This document shows positions 43,384 to 54,908 of a DNA stretch of 64,000 bases, piece by piece (position 1 is the first letter of the stretch; every line of letters begins with the position of its first letter). This DNA is from Metaphire vulgaris (taxonomy: Eukaryota; Annelida; Clitellata; Crassiclitellata; Megascolecidae), in NCBI GenBank assembly GCA_018105865.1, contig CM030868.1:4756531-4820530 (forward strand). The letters are read 5' to 3'. The notes under the pieces were generated by a model that was not told where the DNA came from, searched no databases, and saw nothing but the letters and a program-made list of their open reading frames with translations. Position numbers and translations under genes: made by a program.

Positions 43384-43394
43384 GCCTACATATG

Positions 43395-44485
43395 TTTAAT
43401 AGATTATGAAAAAAGCGTTCGACAATATCAAACACAAGGAACAGATCAAAATTCTTAAAGAAATAGGCACGGAAGAAAAAGAACTACATCTAGTCCAAGA
43501 GCTCTATTGGAACCAAGAAGCAGCAGTAAGAGATAACGGAAAAATATGGAAATGGATGAAGATTAAAAAGAAGCCAGACAAGGATGTGGCCTCTCTCCAG
43601 ACTTTTTTCAATCTCTATGCCGAACAAATAATGGAAAACATCAAAGACATAGAAGGAGTTTCAGTCGGAGTCTGTGAAAGAAACATCAACAACATAAGAT
43701 TTGCCGATGACACGGCGCTAATAGCCGACATCAGAGAAAAACTTCAAAGACTGATTGCCATATTGGTAGAAGAGGCGGGAAAGCTCGGATTGAAAATAAA
43801 TCACAAAAACACAGTCGATGGTAATTACCAAAGCAAAAGTATTTGCAAAGTAGGCCTATATATGTTCAACAACACGAAAGTCGGCAGGTGCAACAGTTCA
43901 AATACCTAGGTCCACAAATCACGAGCGATGGAAGATGCGACGAAGAAATCAGAAAAAGAATTGGCATTGCCATTTAGTGAACTTACGAACATTCTAAAAA
44001 AATCAACACATAACGATGCCAACTAGAATAAATGTGCTGAAATCTTATGTGTGGCCAATACTGCTATAGGGCTGCGAGACTTGGATAGTATCCAAAATGA
44101 TGGGGGGAGGGGAAACTCGCGGCAACTGAAATGTGTTTTTTAAAAAGAAGGATGATGAGGATCGACTGGAAAGGCATGGCGAATAACAACGAAGTGTTGG
44201 TCAAAGCGGGAACAAGAAGGCGCTTGATGGCGACAATAACAACAAGACAGATGGAATTTTTTGTCATATAATGAGGAAAGATGGAATAGAGAAGTTTGTT
44301 ACAACAGGAAAGATTGAGGAGAAAAGAGATAGAGAAAGACAAAGGAGAAAATATCTGGACAATAATTTATGCTATCTACAGCGAGGAAACTACGAATATA
44401 ATTGAGACGTCATCCGCGCAACAGAGGACAGAGAGAAATGGAGGTCCATGATCGCCGACGCAGTCAACCTGCATGGCACCTAGAA
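43395..44485 (+). mobile_element. Decayed non-LTR retrotransposon reverse transcriptase with GAA tail
   Basis: The open frame 43406-43909 contains KAFDNIKHKEQIKILKEIG, ELYWNQEAAVRDNG and the catalytic-box segment NNIRFADDTALIAD (about 43695-43730). The region between them is internally deleted: the usual RGVRQGCVLSP block is missing. Beyond 43909 the C-terminal part continues in shifted frames with recognisable YVWPIL, RMMRIDWKG, RQMEFFCHIMRKDG and REKWRSMIADAV blocks. It ends at a (GAA)n-type tail at 44474-44485. It carries frameshifts and stops, so it is non-functional. Confidence 0.85.
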
Positions 44486-44660
44486 GAAGAAGAAGTAAAT
44501 CTTGATCTAATTAAGTTAATTAGCAACTTAATTAGATCAGGAATGACGATGATTACGAATTGCCAACTGACAAACGACAATTAGTGCAGCAAAGTTATAA
44601 GTATAGTTTCAGCTTAAAAGGACAAATAGGCTAATGCAGTCGACGAGTTATAGACATTAG

Positions 44661-44847
44661 CAGGGCTTTTTCAGTGGGAACGCACGGGAACGGCGTTCCC
44701 ACACTTTTTGCCAGATTGTATATATATTAAAATTATGGATTAGTTATAATGCGTTTAGGAACGTACAGGTACGGAGTTTCCACGCCTGTTTTGTTGATGA
44801 GCAAAAAGGGATGAGTTCCCAAACCTTTTTTCCTAGAAAAAGCCCTG
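44661..44847 (+). mobile_element. hAT MITE family G, copy 2
   Basis: The ends CAGGGCTTTTTC and GAAAAAGCCCTG are perfect inverted repeats, with exact duplication GACATTAG (44653-44660, 44848-44855). A motif variant (TTGATGAGCAAAAAGGGATG) is at about 44794-44813. Confidence 0.9.
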
Positions 44848-45351
44848 GACATTAGTCTTAACAGTCAGCTGGCAATGTTAAGCCGCTTTTTGTTGCACTT
44901 GGCAATGACAAGCAACTTCCTTTTTTGTCTTTTCTACACCAAAAGTGTTGTACTTGCAAGGAGTAAAAAGCTTTGTCCTTGCATGGCTATTATTGTCAGG
45001 CATTTCTTCCAAAAATTTGCCATGATCAACCAACAATTTACAAATAGATATTATCAGGTAGTTGATATTATCATTGAGACATTGGCAGTAAAAGAAAATG
45101 CTTTTTAGGACGGCAATCTAAGTAAGTAAGCAATTGCTTTATTCCCAAAAAGTTAGATTATTAAGAATATAAAAAGTATTTCGATTTAATTAGAATTATT
45201 TCTGATTAATTAGAATTAGCCTTAAAACCTTAGTAATTATAATTGTAATTACCTAAACAATTATTTATCTAACTAATTAGAATGATAATAAGCACATATT
45301 CTAATTAATTAGCTAATTAAGCTTAATTGGCCAATTAAAAATACAACACTG

Positions 45352-46424
45352 CTTATGGATCACCTAGAGGTTAAAGCTTTCTTCGTGCAGCTTTTCGTAA
45401 GCTTTTCTTAGCTTTCATTTACATCTATCTAATTGAATTGTCGGCGACAAAGTAGCGAAAGAAAATCTCTCTTTATAACTTTGACGCTTCGAGCGAACTT
45501 ACAAAGGGCAGCAGGTGACATTCGGCGAGCTAATTGGACGAATTTGTATAGCGCCAACGTACTTAAAATACCAAAGAAGGCTGACAAGGATAGGTTCAAA
45601 GGAGCGTTATTTCCTGGTGTTGCCATAATATAGGCTCAATTTACCTGAAAAATTCAAAGTTAGACCAGTTGTTTCTATGGTAACATAATTAGTGCCAGGT
45701 AACAATCCACACGAACGCCTTTTGGTAATCTGATTACGTCAAAGATATTTTGAACCACCGTCATGGTGGTTCACACAGTAGGCGCAGAGACGTCATTTCA
45801 CTGTTTTCAGGAAGTGGGGGGGGAGACACTTTCGATCTGAGAAGTTTGCGAAAAAGTTGACGAACTTTTTTAGCTTGTCGGTCATTTTGTGCGATTAATT
45901 ACTTCAGTTTAATTAATTAAATTAATTAATTAATTACTTCAGATTACTCGACATCAAGTTTTTCAGTCTTTTAACCTATTATTTAGCCAATTTACATTTA
46001 AAAACCAAATAACACAAACATTGGCGAAAAACTGTTTTCCCTAAAAATCAGGGGGAGGGCAACGGCCCACCTCTCCCCAAATGGCGTCCCTGAGTAGGAG
46101 GGTAAAGGGGACATTCTTGACCACTGATTATACCGATTTCCTTCCCCCCTCCCCACTGGTCCACTCCATACGGAGCAGAGGGTGAGTTTTTTAATGCGTT
46201 TGGTAGAAAATGAAAACGAAAACTTTATCTAAATGTGAATACCATAGGCCTAGATATTAAAATGCAAGAAGTTATCTTGAACAATGAAGTATATAATTAG
46301 ACCTATCGTAAAAGTTATTAAGTATAAAAATGCTTAAAACATATTTAGTAACTCTAACAACAACAAAATATATAAAAAGACCACTGACGACAGACAATTG
46401 TAACACATCGCCGCAGCCTGACAC
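45352..46424. other. No gene recognised
   Basis: Contains a motif-like segment at about 45860-45885 (TTGACGAACTTTTTTAGCTTGTCGG) near G-rich sequence, probably a decayed MITE without readable ends. Otherwise AT-rich. Confidence 0.4.
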
Positions 46425-46432
46425 CATAGGCC

Positions 46433-46629
46433 CAGTGTTTAATCTAGACTCCTAGACTCCGGGGGGAACTGAAAAAGCCGGGGGGGGAAATTTGACAAAG
46501 CCGGGTGGGGGATTCTACTAGGGAGCTGCTGTTAGTCCATGTAGTATGCCGAAATTTCCGGGGGAATTTGAATTTTCCGGGGTGGGGAATGGCAACTTTC
46601 CCCCCGGAAACGGCCTAGATTAAACACTG
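46433..46629 (+). mobile_element. hAT MITE family D, copy 6
   Basis: The ends are CAGTGTTTAATCTAG and CTAGATTAAACACTG. Flanks CATAGGCC / CATGGGCC match at 7 of 8. Confidence 0.9.
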
Positions 46630-46637
46630 CATGGGCC

Positions 46638-47355
46638 TATTTCGAGATCTACAGTGTAGAGCATTTCTATGAAACGATTCAAAGAATTCGCTTTTAGTTT
46701 GAATTAAACCGCAGTTTATAATATCTCCTTCACGCGATTTAGAACTTCTATAGCGCAAACATTGATTGCGGCGCAGCAGTTATTGTGTTACAGTTTCATC
46801 GTCGACACGGAATTCTATGTTCTACCACTGATGTACAAAGAAATAGAAGATGGGTTGTTTAGTACGGAAAGATAGATAAGGCTGTAGGCCTACCTGATAC
46901 TCTTGAAAATCTCTAACTTGCGGCGTAGCTAGATTTCATCTGGCTTTGAAGGCAACCTGATTGCTCTCGTCTTTCGACATCGAAAATATAACACTGTTCG
47001 CTGAAACGGATTTTAGCCGCGAGCCATTCGCTGGCAACGGTCATAGCCGCCCGCTATCTTCGTCACGCCGTCCATCAGGAACGACGCATGACATGTCGGC
47101 GGTGTCACTTTTCTGTCACACGTTACAGAGTCCCGTGCCGTTGGTTATCTGTCGCAGTGTTTTCGCATCGGGCGCAGTAAGATTGCTTTACTGTTCGCTG
47201 TCGCTAATTAGACTGTGCTTAGAAGAAGATATAATTATTCGCTTCAAATTAATGTGCGAATCGCTGATTCTCAACTGTTAAAAGTTTTGCCAAATCGAAC
47301 AATAAAAATCTAACCACGTCGACGACAACGATGATAACGATGAGGGTGATGACGT
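46638..47355. other. No gene recognised
   Basis: The 106-codon frame at 46961-47281 has no recognisable domain. It is GC-richer than its surroundings, so a diverged exon cannot be excluded. Confidence 0.35.
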
Positions 47356-47358
47356 CAT

Positions 47359-47369
47359 CATCATCATCA

Positions 47370-47422
<53 letters not shown>
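47359..47422 (+). repeat. (GAT)n microsatellite
   Basis: About 19 GAT units preceded by an inverted CAT run (47356-47368), so the array can form a hairpin. Confidence 0.93.
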
Positions 47423-47423
<1 letters not shown>

Positions 47424-47504
47424 GGATTGAAATGTCGCTTAATGCACAGCTGCGACATTTAGTTCCCAGTCATTACTTTGTATGCTTCCATGAAATCATA
47501 TTCT

Positions 47505-47605
47505 CGCTTTCCCTTTCTAACTCTCTCCCTTTTCTCTCTCCCTTTCTCTCTCTCTCTCTCTCTCTCTCCTTCCTCCCTCCCTCTCTCCTTTTCCTCTTTT
47601 CTAAC
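47505..47605 (+). repeat. Pyrimidine-rich (CT)n tract
   Basis: CT dinucleotides with CCTT and TCCC interruptions. Confidence 0.85.
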
Positions 47606-48012
47606 GTATTGCCAATCCACAATATTGAAGTCTTTTTCATATAGCTTCATAATAGTATAGTGTCACGATGGCGCTGTACACGTTGACATGAAAGCATTGT
47701 CAAATATTCATTACAAATACAAAATAATTCAGAGTCGTTTTTCTCTCGTCGGTTTCTCTTTGCGGTGTCTCGAGGTCTGGGTGACGAGCTGTGAAAACCC
47801 TTTTCACTGCAGTCAGTCCTGCAACGCTTTTTCAGTTGAAGCCATATCAGTCGAAACATTCAAACGTTGCCTATAAGGTGTTCATCTCAGCTAATAACAA
47901 TTAATAGGACATGAAATTTGATGAAAGTTATTTACTGTACCGTGTTCATGTGGTCCAATTTCATTTTGTGGTCCAATTTCACAAAGAATAATAATAGTCA
48001 ACTCATTCATAA

Positions 48013-48013
<1 letters not shown>

Positions 48014-48079
<66 letters not shown>

Positions 48080-48082
48080 TAA
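48014..48082 (+). repeat. (AAT)n microsatellite
   Basis: About 21 units, followed by the R2-type segment. Confidence 0.93.
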
Positions 48083-48083
48083 T

Positions 48084-48149
48084 AATATCCGTGACACCAC
48101 TGTCACACCAGAGATTTAACGCAGTCGCCTTCCACGGAACTTACACATA
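48084..48149 (+). mobile_element. Retroposon end family R2, copy 3 (partial)
   Basis: CCGTGACACCACTG ... AGATTTAACGCAGTCGCC ... ACTTACACATAAT matches 25360-25421 and again runs into AAT repeats. Confidence 0.6.
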
Positions 48150-48667
48150 ATAATAATAAATAATAATAATTCAGATATAATGGAACAGTTTGGATGAAGT
48201 GGGAGTGACAGTTGAAACAGTAAACAGATGCAAAGGCTATCTTGATAAACTAGGTTATTGAATGCAGATGGTTACATAGGCCTAAGTGTTTTTCGCACAG
48301 GCTTAGCCTACTTAGCCTCCTAAACCACTTAAAATCACATTACTGTATTATTATTATTATTATTGCTTGTTCCTATTCGGACTGATCGCTCGATCGCCAA
48401 ACGGGAAATGAAATGCCGGTTATGAGGATTAATCACGTGACTTGAGTCCCTATTTCCCAGAAATTTCTGTCAATTAAATGAAGTCGTTGATATATTATTC
48501 TGGTCAATGTGAGGTTGACGACCGCCGCTACCGCGTGTTGTTAACATTGTTGCTTCGTTGCTCGGCTGCTGTGCGTCGCGAAAGAAGCCCAACATTTGCA
48601 ATCAGAAAGAAGCTTAGCAATTAATTAGAATCGCAGCCGATCAAATTACTCGATGACGACCGGGGAA

Positions 48668-48838
48668 CAGGGCGCGATTTGTGACCTGGAGCAGTGGGGG
48701 GGGGGGATATGTCGAGCTTGGGGATGTAGTTGTTGGAGAAGTGTAGCACTGGGGGGATGTAGTGGTGGGGGATGTAGCAGTAGGGGATGCAGTTGGGCAG
48801 TGGAGGGGGATTCCCTAATTCCCCTACAAATCGCGCCA
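48668..48838 (+). mobile_element. hAT MITE family O, copy 2
   Basis: The ends are CAGGGCGCGATTTGTGA and ACAAATCGCGCCATG. The interior GATATGTCGAGCTTGG and repeated GGATGTAG words match copy 1 at 41662. Confidence 0.78.
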
Positions 48839-48848
48839 TGCCCGGTAA

Positions 48849-48849
<1 letters not shown>

Positions 48850-48922
<73 letters not shown>
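48850..48922 (+). repeat. (CT)n microsatellite
   Basis: About 36 CT units immediately right of the family O element. Confidence 0.96.
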
Positions 48923-48925
<3 letters not shown>

Positions 48926-49068
48926 CTATCTGCAATGCACGAACCCATATCGCAGACCGACTATGTTCAACAATCAATTTATTAAATCATTTTGTACAAG
49001 TGGAAAACACATACAGGTAATAAAAAAGCTACACTTAACTCATCATCAAAACAACTCATGTTCGTCAA

Positions 49069-49339
49069 GGGACCGTCCATAAATGACGTCACGCGATTTG
49101 GGCAGTTTTTGAATCCCCTCCCTCTCGTCACAAAAAGTCAGACCCATAAAAAATGACGTCACAACGCGTTAACCCTCCCCCCCATATTTCTAATATCAAA
49201 ATTAATGTTGCAATTCACTTATTTCTTATGAAGTGGGTATTGCAATGAATTCATTTGAAAATACTCATTATAATTCGTCACAAATGCTTGAACCAACCCC
49301 CCAACCCCCAAGTGTGTGACGTAATTTAAGGATGGTCCC
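49069..49339 (+). mobile_element. Family Q transposon, copy 3
   Basis: The ends are GGGACCGTCCATAAATGACG and AAGGATGGTCCC. The 3-bp flanks are CAA / TAA. This copy has lost the shared motif found in copies 1 and 2. Confidence 0.72.
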
Positions 49340-49615
49340 TAAGACTATAAGTATACTCGAGCGGTACACTGCACAATGCAAACCTTTAACCCGTTTGTGA
49401 CAAAATCGATAAAAACTGTACACCGATAAGTTAACATTTCCTCATGAGATGCAACATCCCAATCATAATGATGACCATTTGGATAGAATGATCTTGGCCG
49501 ACTGATCCCGCCAATTGGCCGTAGAATAGGCAGCTATACTCCAGTGCACTACTTCAAATGTGCTATATAAATCCACGAATTATACTTACTTAATTACTTA
49601 ACATAATGATTCAAT

Positions 49616-50073
49616 GCAGAGAGTGTAGCTGGGGGTACATATGTTCCCGGGGAGGAAGGGGGCACCAAAATCAGGTTTATGGTAGCAAAAAACTAAAATG
49701 AAGCATGAATATAGTTGTGACGACCTTTTTTGCTTTTCAGGATTTTCATGAAGTCGAGGGGGGGCATCAGTGTGATTTGTCCCCGGACAGCCTATGATCA
49801 ATATAGTTAGTGACAACCTTTTTTTGCTTGTCAGGGTTTTAGGTTTTTTTGAAGATGAGACTTTTTTCTGAAGTTTAGGGGGGACGCCATCAGTATATTT
49901 TGTCCCCGGGCACCGGACAGCCTAGGATCAATATAGTTAGTGTCTAGTGATGACGCTTTTTTGCTTGTCAGGGTTTTTAGGTTTTTTGAAGTTGAGATTT
50001 TTTCTGAAGTGTGTGTGGGGGTTGCCATCAGTAGGTTTTGTCCCCGGGCACCAGACACCCTAGCTACACCCAT
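49616..50073 (+). mobile_element. hAT-type element X with three internal tandem repeats
   Basis: An exact 8-bp duplication GATTCAAT (49608-49615, 50074-50081) bounds the element. Its ends contain GTGTAGCTGGGGG and CTAGCTACACCC. Inside, a unit of about 115-130 bp (TAGGATCAATATAGTTAGTG ... TTTGCTTGTCAGGGTTTT ... TTTGTCCCCGG) occurs three times, each with one shared-motif copy (about 49716-49740, 49811-49836, 49950-49974). Confidence 0.85.
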
Positions 50074-50363
50074 GATTCAATTATAGTGCAACAGTTCTTA
50101 TCAGAGTAGGTCATAAGTTACCAGCGTTAACTACAATTAGGTCATTTGATATAATTACCGATAATCATATTAATAATTACATGAAAAGCATCTAAGCCAC
50201 AACTGGACGTGAGTGACTCATCATTTGCCAGTTAAAAGCGATCAATTGAAACTAAGATGATGGTATTATAAGCGGTGAGTCACTCAAAACTTAATTCACT
50301 GAATGATTTTCCTACAGGTGGTCTTAACCATTCGTAGATTTCTCCTTCGTTCTGTCACTTTTT

Positions 50364-53017
50364 TTACCACGTGCTGTATTCGAACGCGTCGTCTCGGCCA
50401 AAGAAGAAGAAAAACAGTGCTATGGTGAGAAAGACAACAGTGTTGCCAGCCATCACCAAACCGCACGCTCCCCAAACAATCTGAAACGAAAATAAAAACA
50501 TATTTTGGACGAGAAACATAAATAATATGTTTCATCACAACTGAATCTCTCGCTCACAATCTTAATATGGGTAAAATTACACATTTTTGGTTATACAAAC
50601 CAAAGAACTAATTGACCATAGAACAGAGAAGCAAAAAAATACATATATAAGCAAAAAAAAGGTCAACCGAGAATAAAAGTTGGGGGTGTCCTTCTCCATT
50701 TGGAGGGGGGGGTGGTGTTCTCAGTTAATTAGTATGCATTTTGTATGCATACCATTGTCGCATTACCAAATTTGGGGGTTGTCGACCTCAAATTGGGGGT
50801 GTTGGGGGCTGTTAAGGGGGTGTAAAAATATCCAACGGCATGCAGAGTGGTGGACGCCTGTGGCTAAAGTCAATCTGGATGCCACTCATCTCTGCTGCCC
50901 CGTATCGACGTAAAAAACGTCGCCGAGTTAATTACGGCCCCCGATCTGGTGAATGCCCGGGGCAAAATTGATAATTTTTAAGGATTTTAATATAAAAAGT
51001 GTTGACGAGCAAATTCGGTCGCCTCTGGTGGACGCCCAGGCCACCCCTCCCACCCCTATGCACGCTACTGACTGAATGCACCTTCGGTGACGTGAAGCTT
51101 ACCGTCATTTGTCTTGCAAGGACAATCGGTAGACCGTAAGCTGAGATAACGATGCAGGTGCTAACGAATATGCATACTTCGACGAGGGCGCTGCTTGCCT
51201 CTACGGATTCGGCAAACCGCCTCGAAATCAACGTTGGAATCGGAGACAGGAAATAAAATATGAGGACGAACATTGGCCACCATTTGCTGCTTCAAGAAAA
51301 TACGTTTGAAATCAGACATTCAGTTTAACCAAACAATCTGTAAGAGAAGCGAATATTAAGCCAAAGACATTGACTATAACAAAATAGCATAGACGCAAGG
51401 TAAAATAGCACGTGTGTAACAACGTTGGATGATGGAGCAGGAGGTCGCGGGTTCAAGTCCCGCATGCAGGAGCCCTAAAGGTCGACTCAGCCTTTTTCGT
51501 GATGGTAAAATGAGTAGCAATGGCAACGTTGCGAAGGTAACCATAGGATCGGTGGAATGACTGGCCATCGTCCGCTGATAAATGGCCTAGCCACCTATGG
51601 GCTGATGGTCATGAAACCGGAGATCAGCACCGGCACCTACGGGCACAGAGCCTAAGGATGAACTTACCTTTACCTTAATATGCATGACATTAAACCAATG
51701 AAAGCAAACATAAGGGCAGAAATCCACTGATTATAATTAATCAGAGAAAATAATCCAGTCGTTAATTAAGCAATCAATCAATGCATGACAATTGAAAATT
51801 TATTTCAAAAACTTAATTCACCAAAGTGTAACGGCGCGAGTTTTTTTCAGAGTCATTACATACACTGAGCTAATCACATTATCTGGAATTCCAAAGATAT
51901 GATCCAGCCTATAGGGGTATCCAGTGTTTACCAACAAGGTCCGGTTGCTCCGCCCACTGGTGGGCAGAAACCATAGAAACCATTGTTGTCTATTAATAGA
52001 CGCCAATGGCAGAAGCAGATTTCTTGCTGGTGGGCATAGATCAGTGACCATAGAGATTGTTCTGGATACTCCTGTGTTCTAGAGAAAGTCTCCCATCAAA
52101 TCTTAAAACATTATGATACTCATGCACAAGCCTTACTTACCCTTGCTATTCTTGTTATGCTTGCACAGCCATGGCCGTGGGATCTGTGCAAAACCGTTGA
52201 GAATTATTTTTTATTTTTTGGGGAGTGGGGGTCGGGGTGCGCTAGACAGAATGATAGAAGAGAATGCGTCAAATTCCAAAGTGCCTGACATGACAACCCT
52301 TTTGTGCTTGTTGAGATTTTTTCACCCATGCCCTCCCCCCCACTATTCAGTAAACCTGGCCACACCACTGCTAACAAATTATCAGACTCTTGGCAATGCC
52401 CTTTTTTAGAAATTTTATAACAAATAGTCACTTTCTAATATCAACTACATCAGTCGACGCGTAAACAACAATACATGTATAGAAACTTTACTTGAACTGT
52501 GGGAGTGCACATGCCAAGACAAGCAGAGTAATCCCAAGAGAAGCGAGAAAAGCCAATCCAATCAGTCTGCCAAATCAGCAAAAACAAACAATAATTAATT
52601 AATTAACTAGTAAGAATGTCATCCAATGGTCTTAATCACAGCTAATGATAACCATCTTCTAGTGCACTGACATCTTGGGGGCCATCCATAAATGTCGTCA
52701 TGCACTTAGGGGGTTCATGAACTAAATATTTTTATCGATACCGCAATGCTATGTTACCGCAAAATTTAACGCATTTTACACTTATAATTATTATACACTT
52801 CGTTGAGGGGTCAAAATCACGTGATGTCATTTATGGATGGCCCCTTGCACAATATTTGTTCTCAAATAAGTATCCAAGTTAACATTACATTATTAATTTG
52901 AAATCAGTCAAAGTCAGTAATTTTAGGCAGTCAATTATGCAAATATTTATGTTAATAAAAACACATTAACAAGTGTTCTACTCACGCTGTCCACAGATAA
53001 CGAAGTGTCAGGATCAT
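50364..53017 (-). CDS. LEPROT: LEPROT / Vps55-family endosomal membrane protein
   Basis: Four coding exons read on the minus strand: 53017-52986 (ATG, 10 codons plus 2 nt), 52566-52492, 51289-51103 and 50480-50364 (TAA). Junction phases are 2, 2 and 0, with donors GTGAGT, GTAAAG and GTAAGC. The product is 136 residues, close to the 131 of vertebrate LEPROT. Family blocks are [21 protein letters not shown] in helix 1, the [17 protein letters not shown] segment in helix 2, [16 protein letters not shown] in helix 3, and [17 protein letters not shown] in helix 4, ending in the short acidic tail FEYSTW. LEPROT, LEPROTL1 and yeast Vps55 act in endosome-to-lysosome and receptor trafficking. A single invertebrate gene would be co-orthologous to the vertebrate pair, so the symbol is a family label. 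Introns 1 and 3 hold transposons. Confidence 0.92.
50640..50838 (+). mobile_element. Family M element, partial copy 2, in LEPROT intron 3
   Basis: Matches the right part of 18558-18888 (GAGAATAAAAGTTGGG ... TTAGTATGCATTTTGTATGC ... GGTGTAAAAATATCC). The left end is missing and no duplication was found. Confidence 0.7.
51410..51675 (+). mobile_element. tRNA-derived SINE family B, copy 3, upstream of LEPROT exon 3
   Basis: The head has GTAACAACGTTGGATGATGG and the perfect box B hairpin GCGGGTTCAAGTCCCGC at about 51449-51465. The body has TAAAGGTCGACTCAGCC, and the 3' end is ACTTACCTTTACCTT, which matches the CCTTTACC-type tail of copy 4. It lies in LEPROT intron 2, on the strand opposite to the gene. 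Confidence 0.82.
52160..52373 (+). mobile_element. Family T transposon, partial copy in LEPROT intron 2
   Basis: GGCCGTGGGATCTGTGCAAA ... CGTTGAGAATTATTTT matches family T bodies, and the right end reads AACCTGGCCACACCACTGC. A motif variant (GACAACCCTTTTGTGCTTG) is at about 52292-52310. Confidence 0.65.
52678..52844 (+). mobile_element. Family Q transposon, copy 4, in LEPROT intron 1
   Basis: The ends are GGGGCCATCCATAAATGTCG and ATTTATGGATGGCCCC, with exact 3-bp flanks TTG (52675-52677, 52845-52847). This is the shortest and cleanest copy, 167 bp. Confidence 0.85.
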
Positions 53018-54908
53018 AAAAGAAACAAAATTTAGAAGATGCACATTATGTCAGTTTTAAAAATTTATTAACAACAATGCAATAAGCTACACCAAATGAA
53101 ATTCTGATGAAGCTAAAAATATGCCGACAACAAAATGACAAATAAGTATCAAAACAGTTATGTACAATCATTACCAGGTTCGAGATAGTCAGCACCTTTA
53201 CAAGACTCTAGAACTCTAGAAAATGCTCACACTATCTTTGGTTAAATCAATTTTATGTTGATATATGCATTTACAACTGGGCCATTTAGCAAAAGTACGG
53301 TAAAATGAGTCCAACATTCAAGGGGTTGCTCAGATTGTAATAATATAAAAAAACAGAAATCAAGCACAGGGGCTTTGCTGTTGACTGGAAACGATAAAAC
53401 ACCATGCCATCTCAAAGTATTTGGCATTAGAATTCTTTCAAATACTTTTTTCAAGGAATAACTGCATTGTGCTTATTATCAGCAATTTAATCTCTAATTT
53501 TAAATAGCGAATAATTTATCAATTACGAATAATACGCGGACCTTGCAAGCAGCTTATAAAATGCCATGCTCAACTCATTACTGTGTCAATTCCCACTAAC
53601 CACACCATAGCGCAACATAAATCACAAATGATTAAACGAAATCCTTGCTATGCATTTACAGTTGTACATGCAAGCGCTCCATAATAAGACTGCTTTCGAT
53701 TAATGAGCGTCGTTCAATTTAACGGCTAATCATTAGAAATTTCGTGATTAAAACGTAAAATAAAGTTATATATTTCTTTAAAGAGTTATCAATCTAACCT
53801 TTAATTCCAGCCATTAGTAGCAATGTTTACATCAACGCCCAAGTTAATTATTAAGGACACGCCATAGATATGTTACCAACGCGTACCTGTCAGACTTCTG
53901 TGACTCTATCAATCATTCAGGCAATCGATCAATTTTTATGGCGCCTCTACATCCGATAGCAAGAGGTCCTCAAATCGAATTAATTATTTGGCTGATAACA
54001 ACCTAATCATAATATTATTATAGGTCTTACTCAGAAAAGAAGCATAAAATAATTTAAAATTTCCAATAACTTATGATTTGCATTTAATACGTAAGGTATG
54101 CATTTATGTATTATGTTTTTGACCTTGCGTTTTGTCAAAGTTATTTCATTAAAGCGATTTTGTATTGTATTTTAGTGTATATGTCAAGTGATGAACTTTA
54201 GCGCTACATAAATGACAAACTTGGCAATAGAAGAAAGGAAGATGGCGGCGATCTTTGATATGGAAGGCGGAGAATTATATGAAAGCCGGTGGTAAACTTG
54301 GTTGGGATTTTATTGTTTTTCCTATAAATCGAATTGTTTTTATACGTCATAAAAACGAAATGTGTGTACGGTACCTGTGCGTTTTTAAAAAATTGTTTGT
54401 GTTTGTCAATGATGTTTTACGTTTCTTTGAATACAGCAATGAGACGAATTTTGTACACAATGTTATAAAGCGTACTTTTTGTTGTATTTAGTAATCTGGA
54501 ATGCGTATCAGGGAGACTCCCTGATGCGTATTAATACAATGAACATTATAGAAGTTTGGTTGATTAGTTAATTTGATGGTGCAAAAATGGGAGATAAGGC
54601 AGTGATAGGTGTTGAAAATATTTTGACAGCCTAACAATGGTTCTTGAATCATGATGATAGGTGTTGTATTTTCCAAGCAGATCTTTGAAATGATTTAACC
54701 AGAATTTTACTTGATTGAAATCTCAATTGACTTGAACAGTCTGGTTGTTGAATTGTTGACAGTATCTCAGAAGAAATGATTGAAGATAATCGATATTTAA
54801 TCAATTCTAAACTTTATGCTTAAGTTCTTTTTAAACTGCTTGACATTGAAGTGCTGTTTTGATTTTATTTTAAGTTCGTGATCATTGTTGCTGCCATCTG
54901 GTGTTGTC
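53018..54908. other. Intergenic region between LEPROT and HMBOX1
   Basis: The two genes are divergent, so both promoters should lie in this stretch of about 1.9 kb. It is AT-rich with no supported gene. No TATA box or CpG-dense block can be singled out by eye. Confidence 0.4.

Larger units (their letters stand above)
42574..45351 (+). mobile_element. Candidate 2.8-kb composite hAT-like element, heavily invaded
   Basis: The left boundary CAGTGTTGTTTTTAGGCTAATTGGC and right boundary GGCCAATTAAAAATACAACACTG are inverted. Subterminal AATTAGAATTAG repeats lie on both sides. Between them are family J (42812), family D (43207), a LINE fragment (43395) and family G (44661). The flanks CTTAGCAT / CTTATGGA agree at only about half the bases, so the pairing of ends is inference. 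Confidence 0.5.

Noticed and set aside
46961..47281. 106-codon frame as a gene
   Set aside because: No domain, no convincing splice or start context, no family resemblance.
51430..51480. tRNA gene with perfect box B
   Set aside because: The same head and body recur at 31.9, 32.4 and 61.8 kb, one with a 12-bp target duplication, so it is a SINE.
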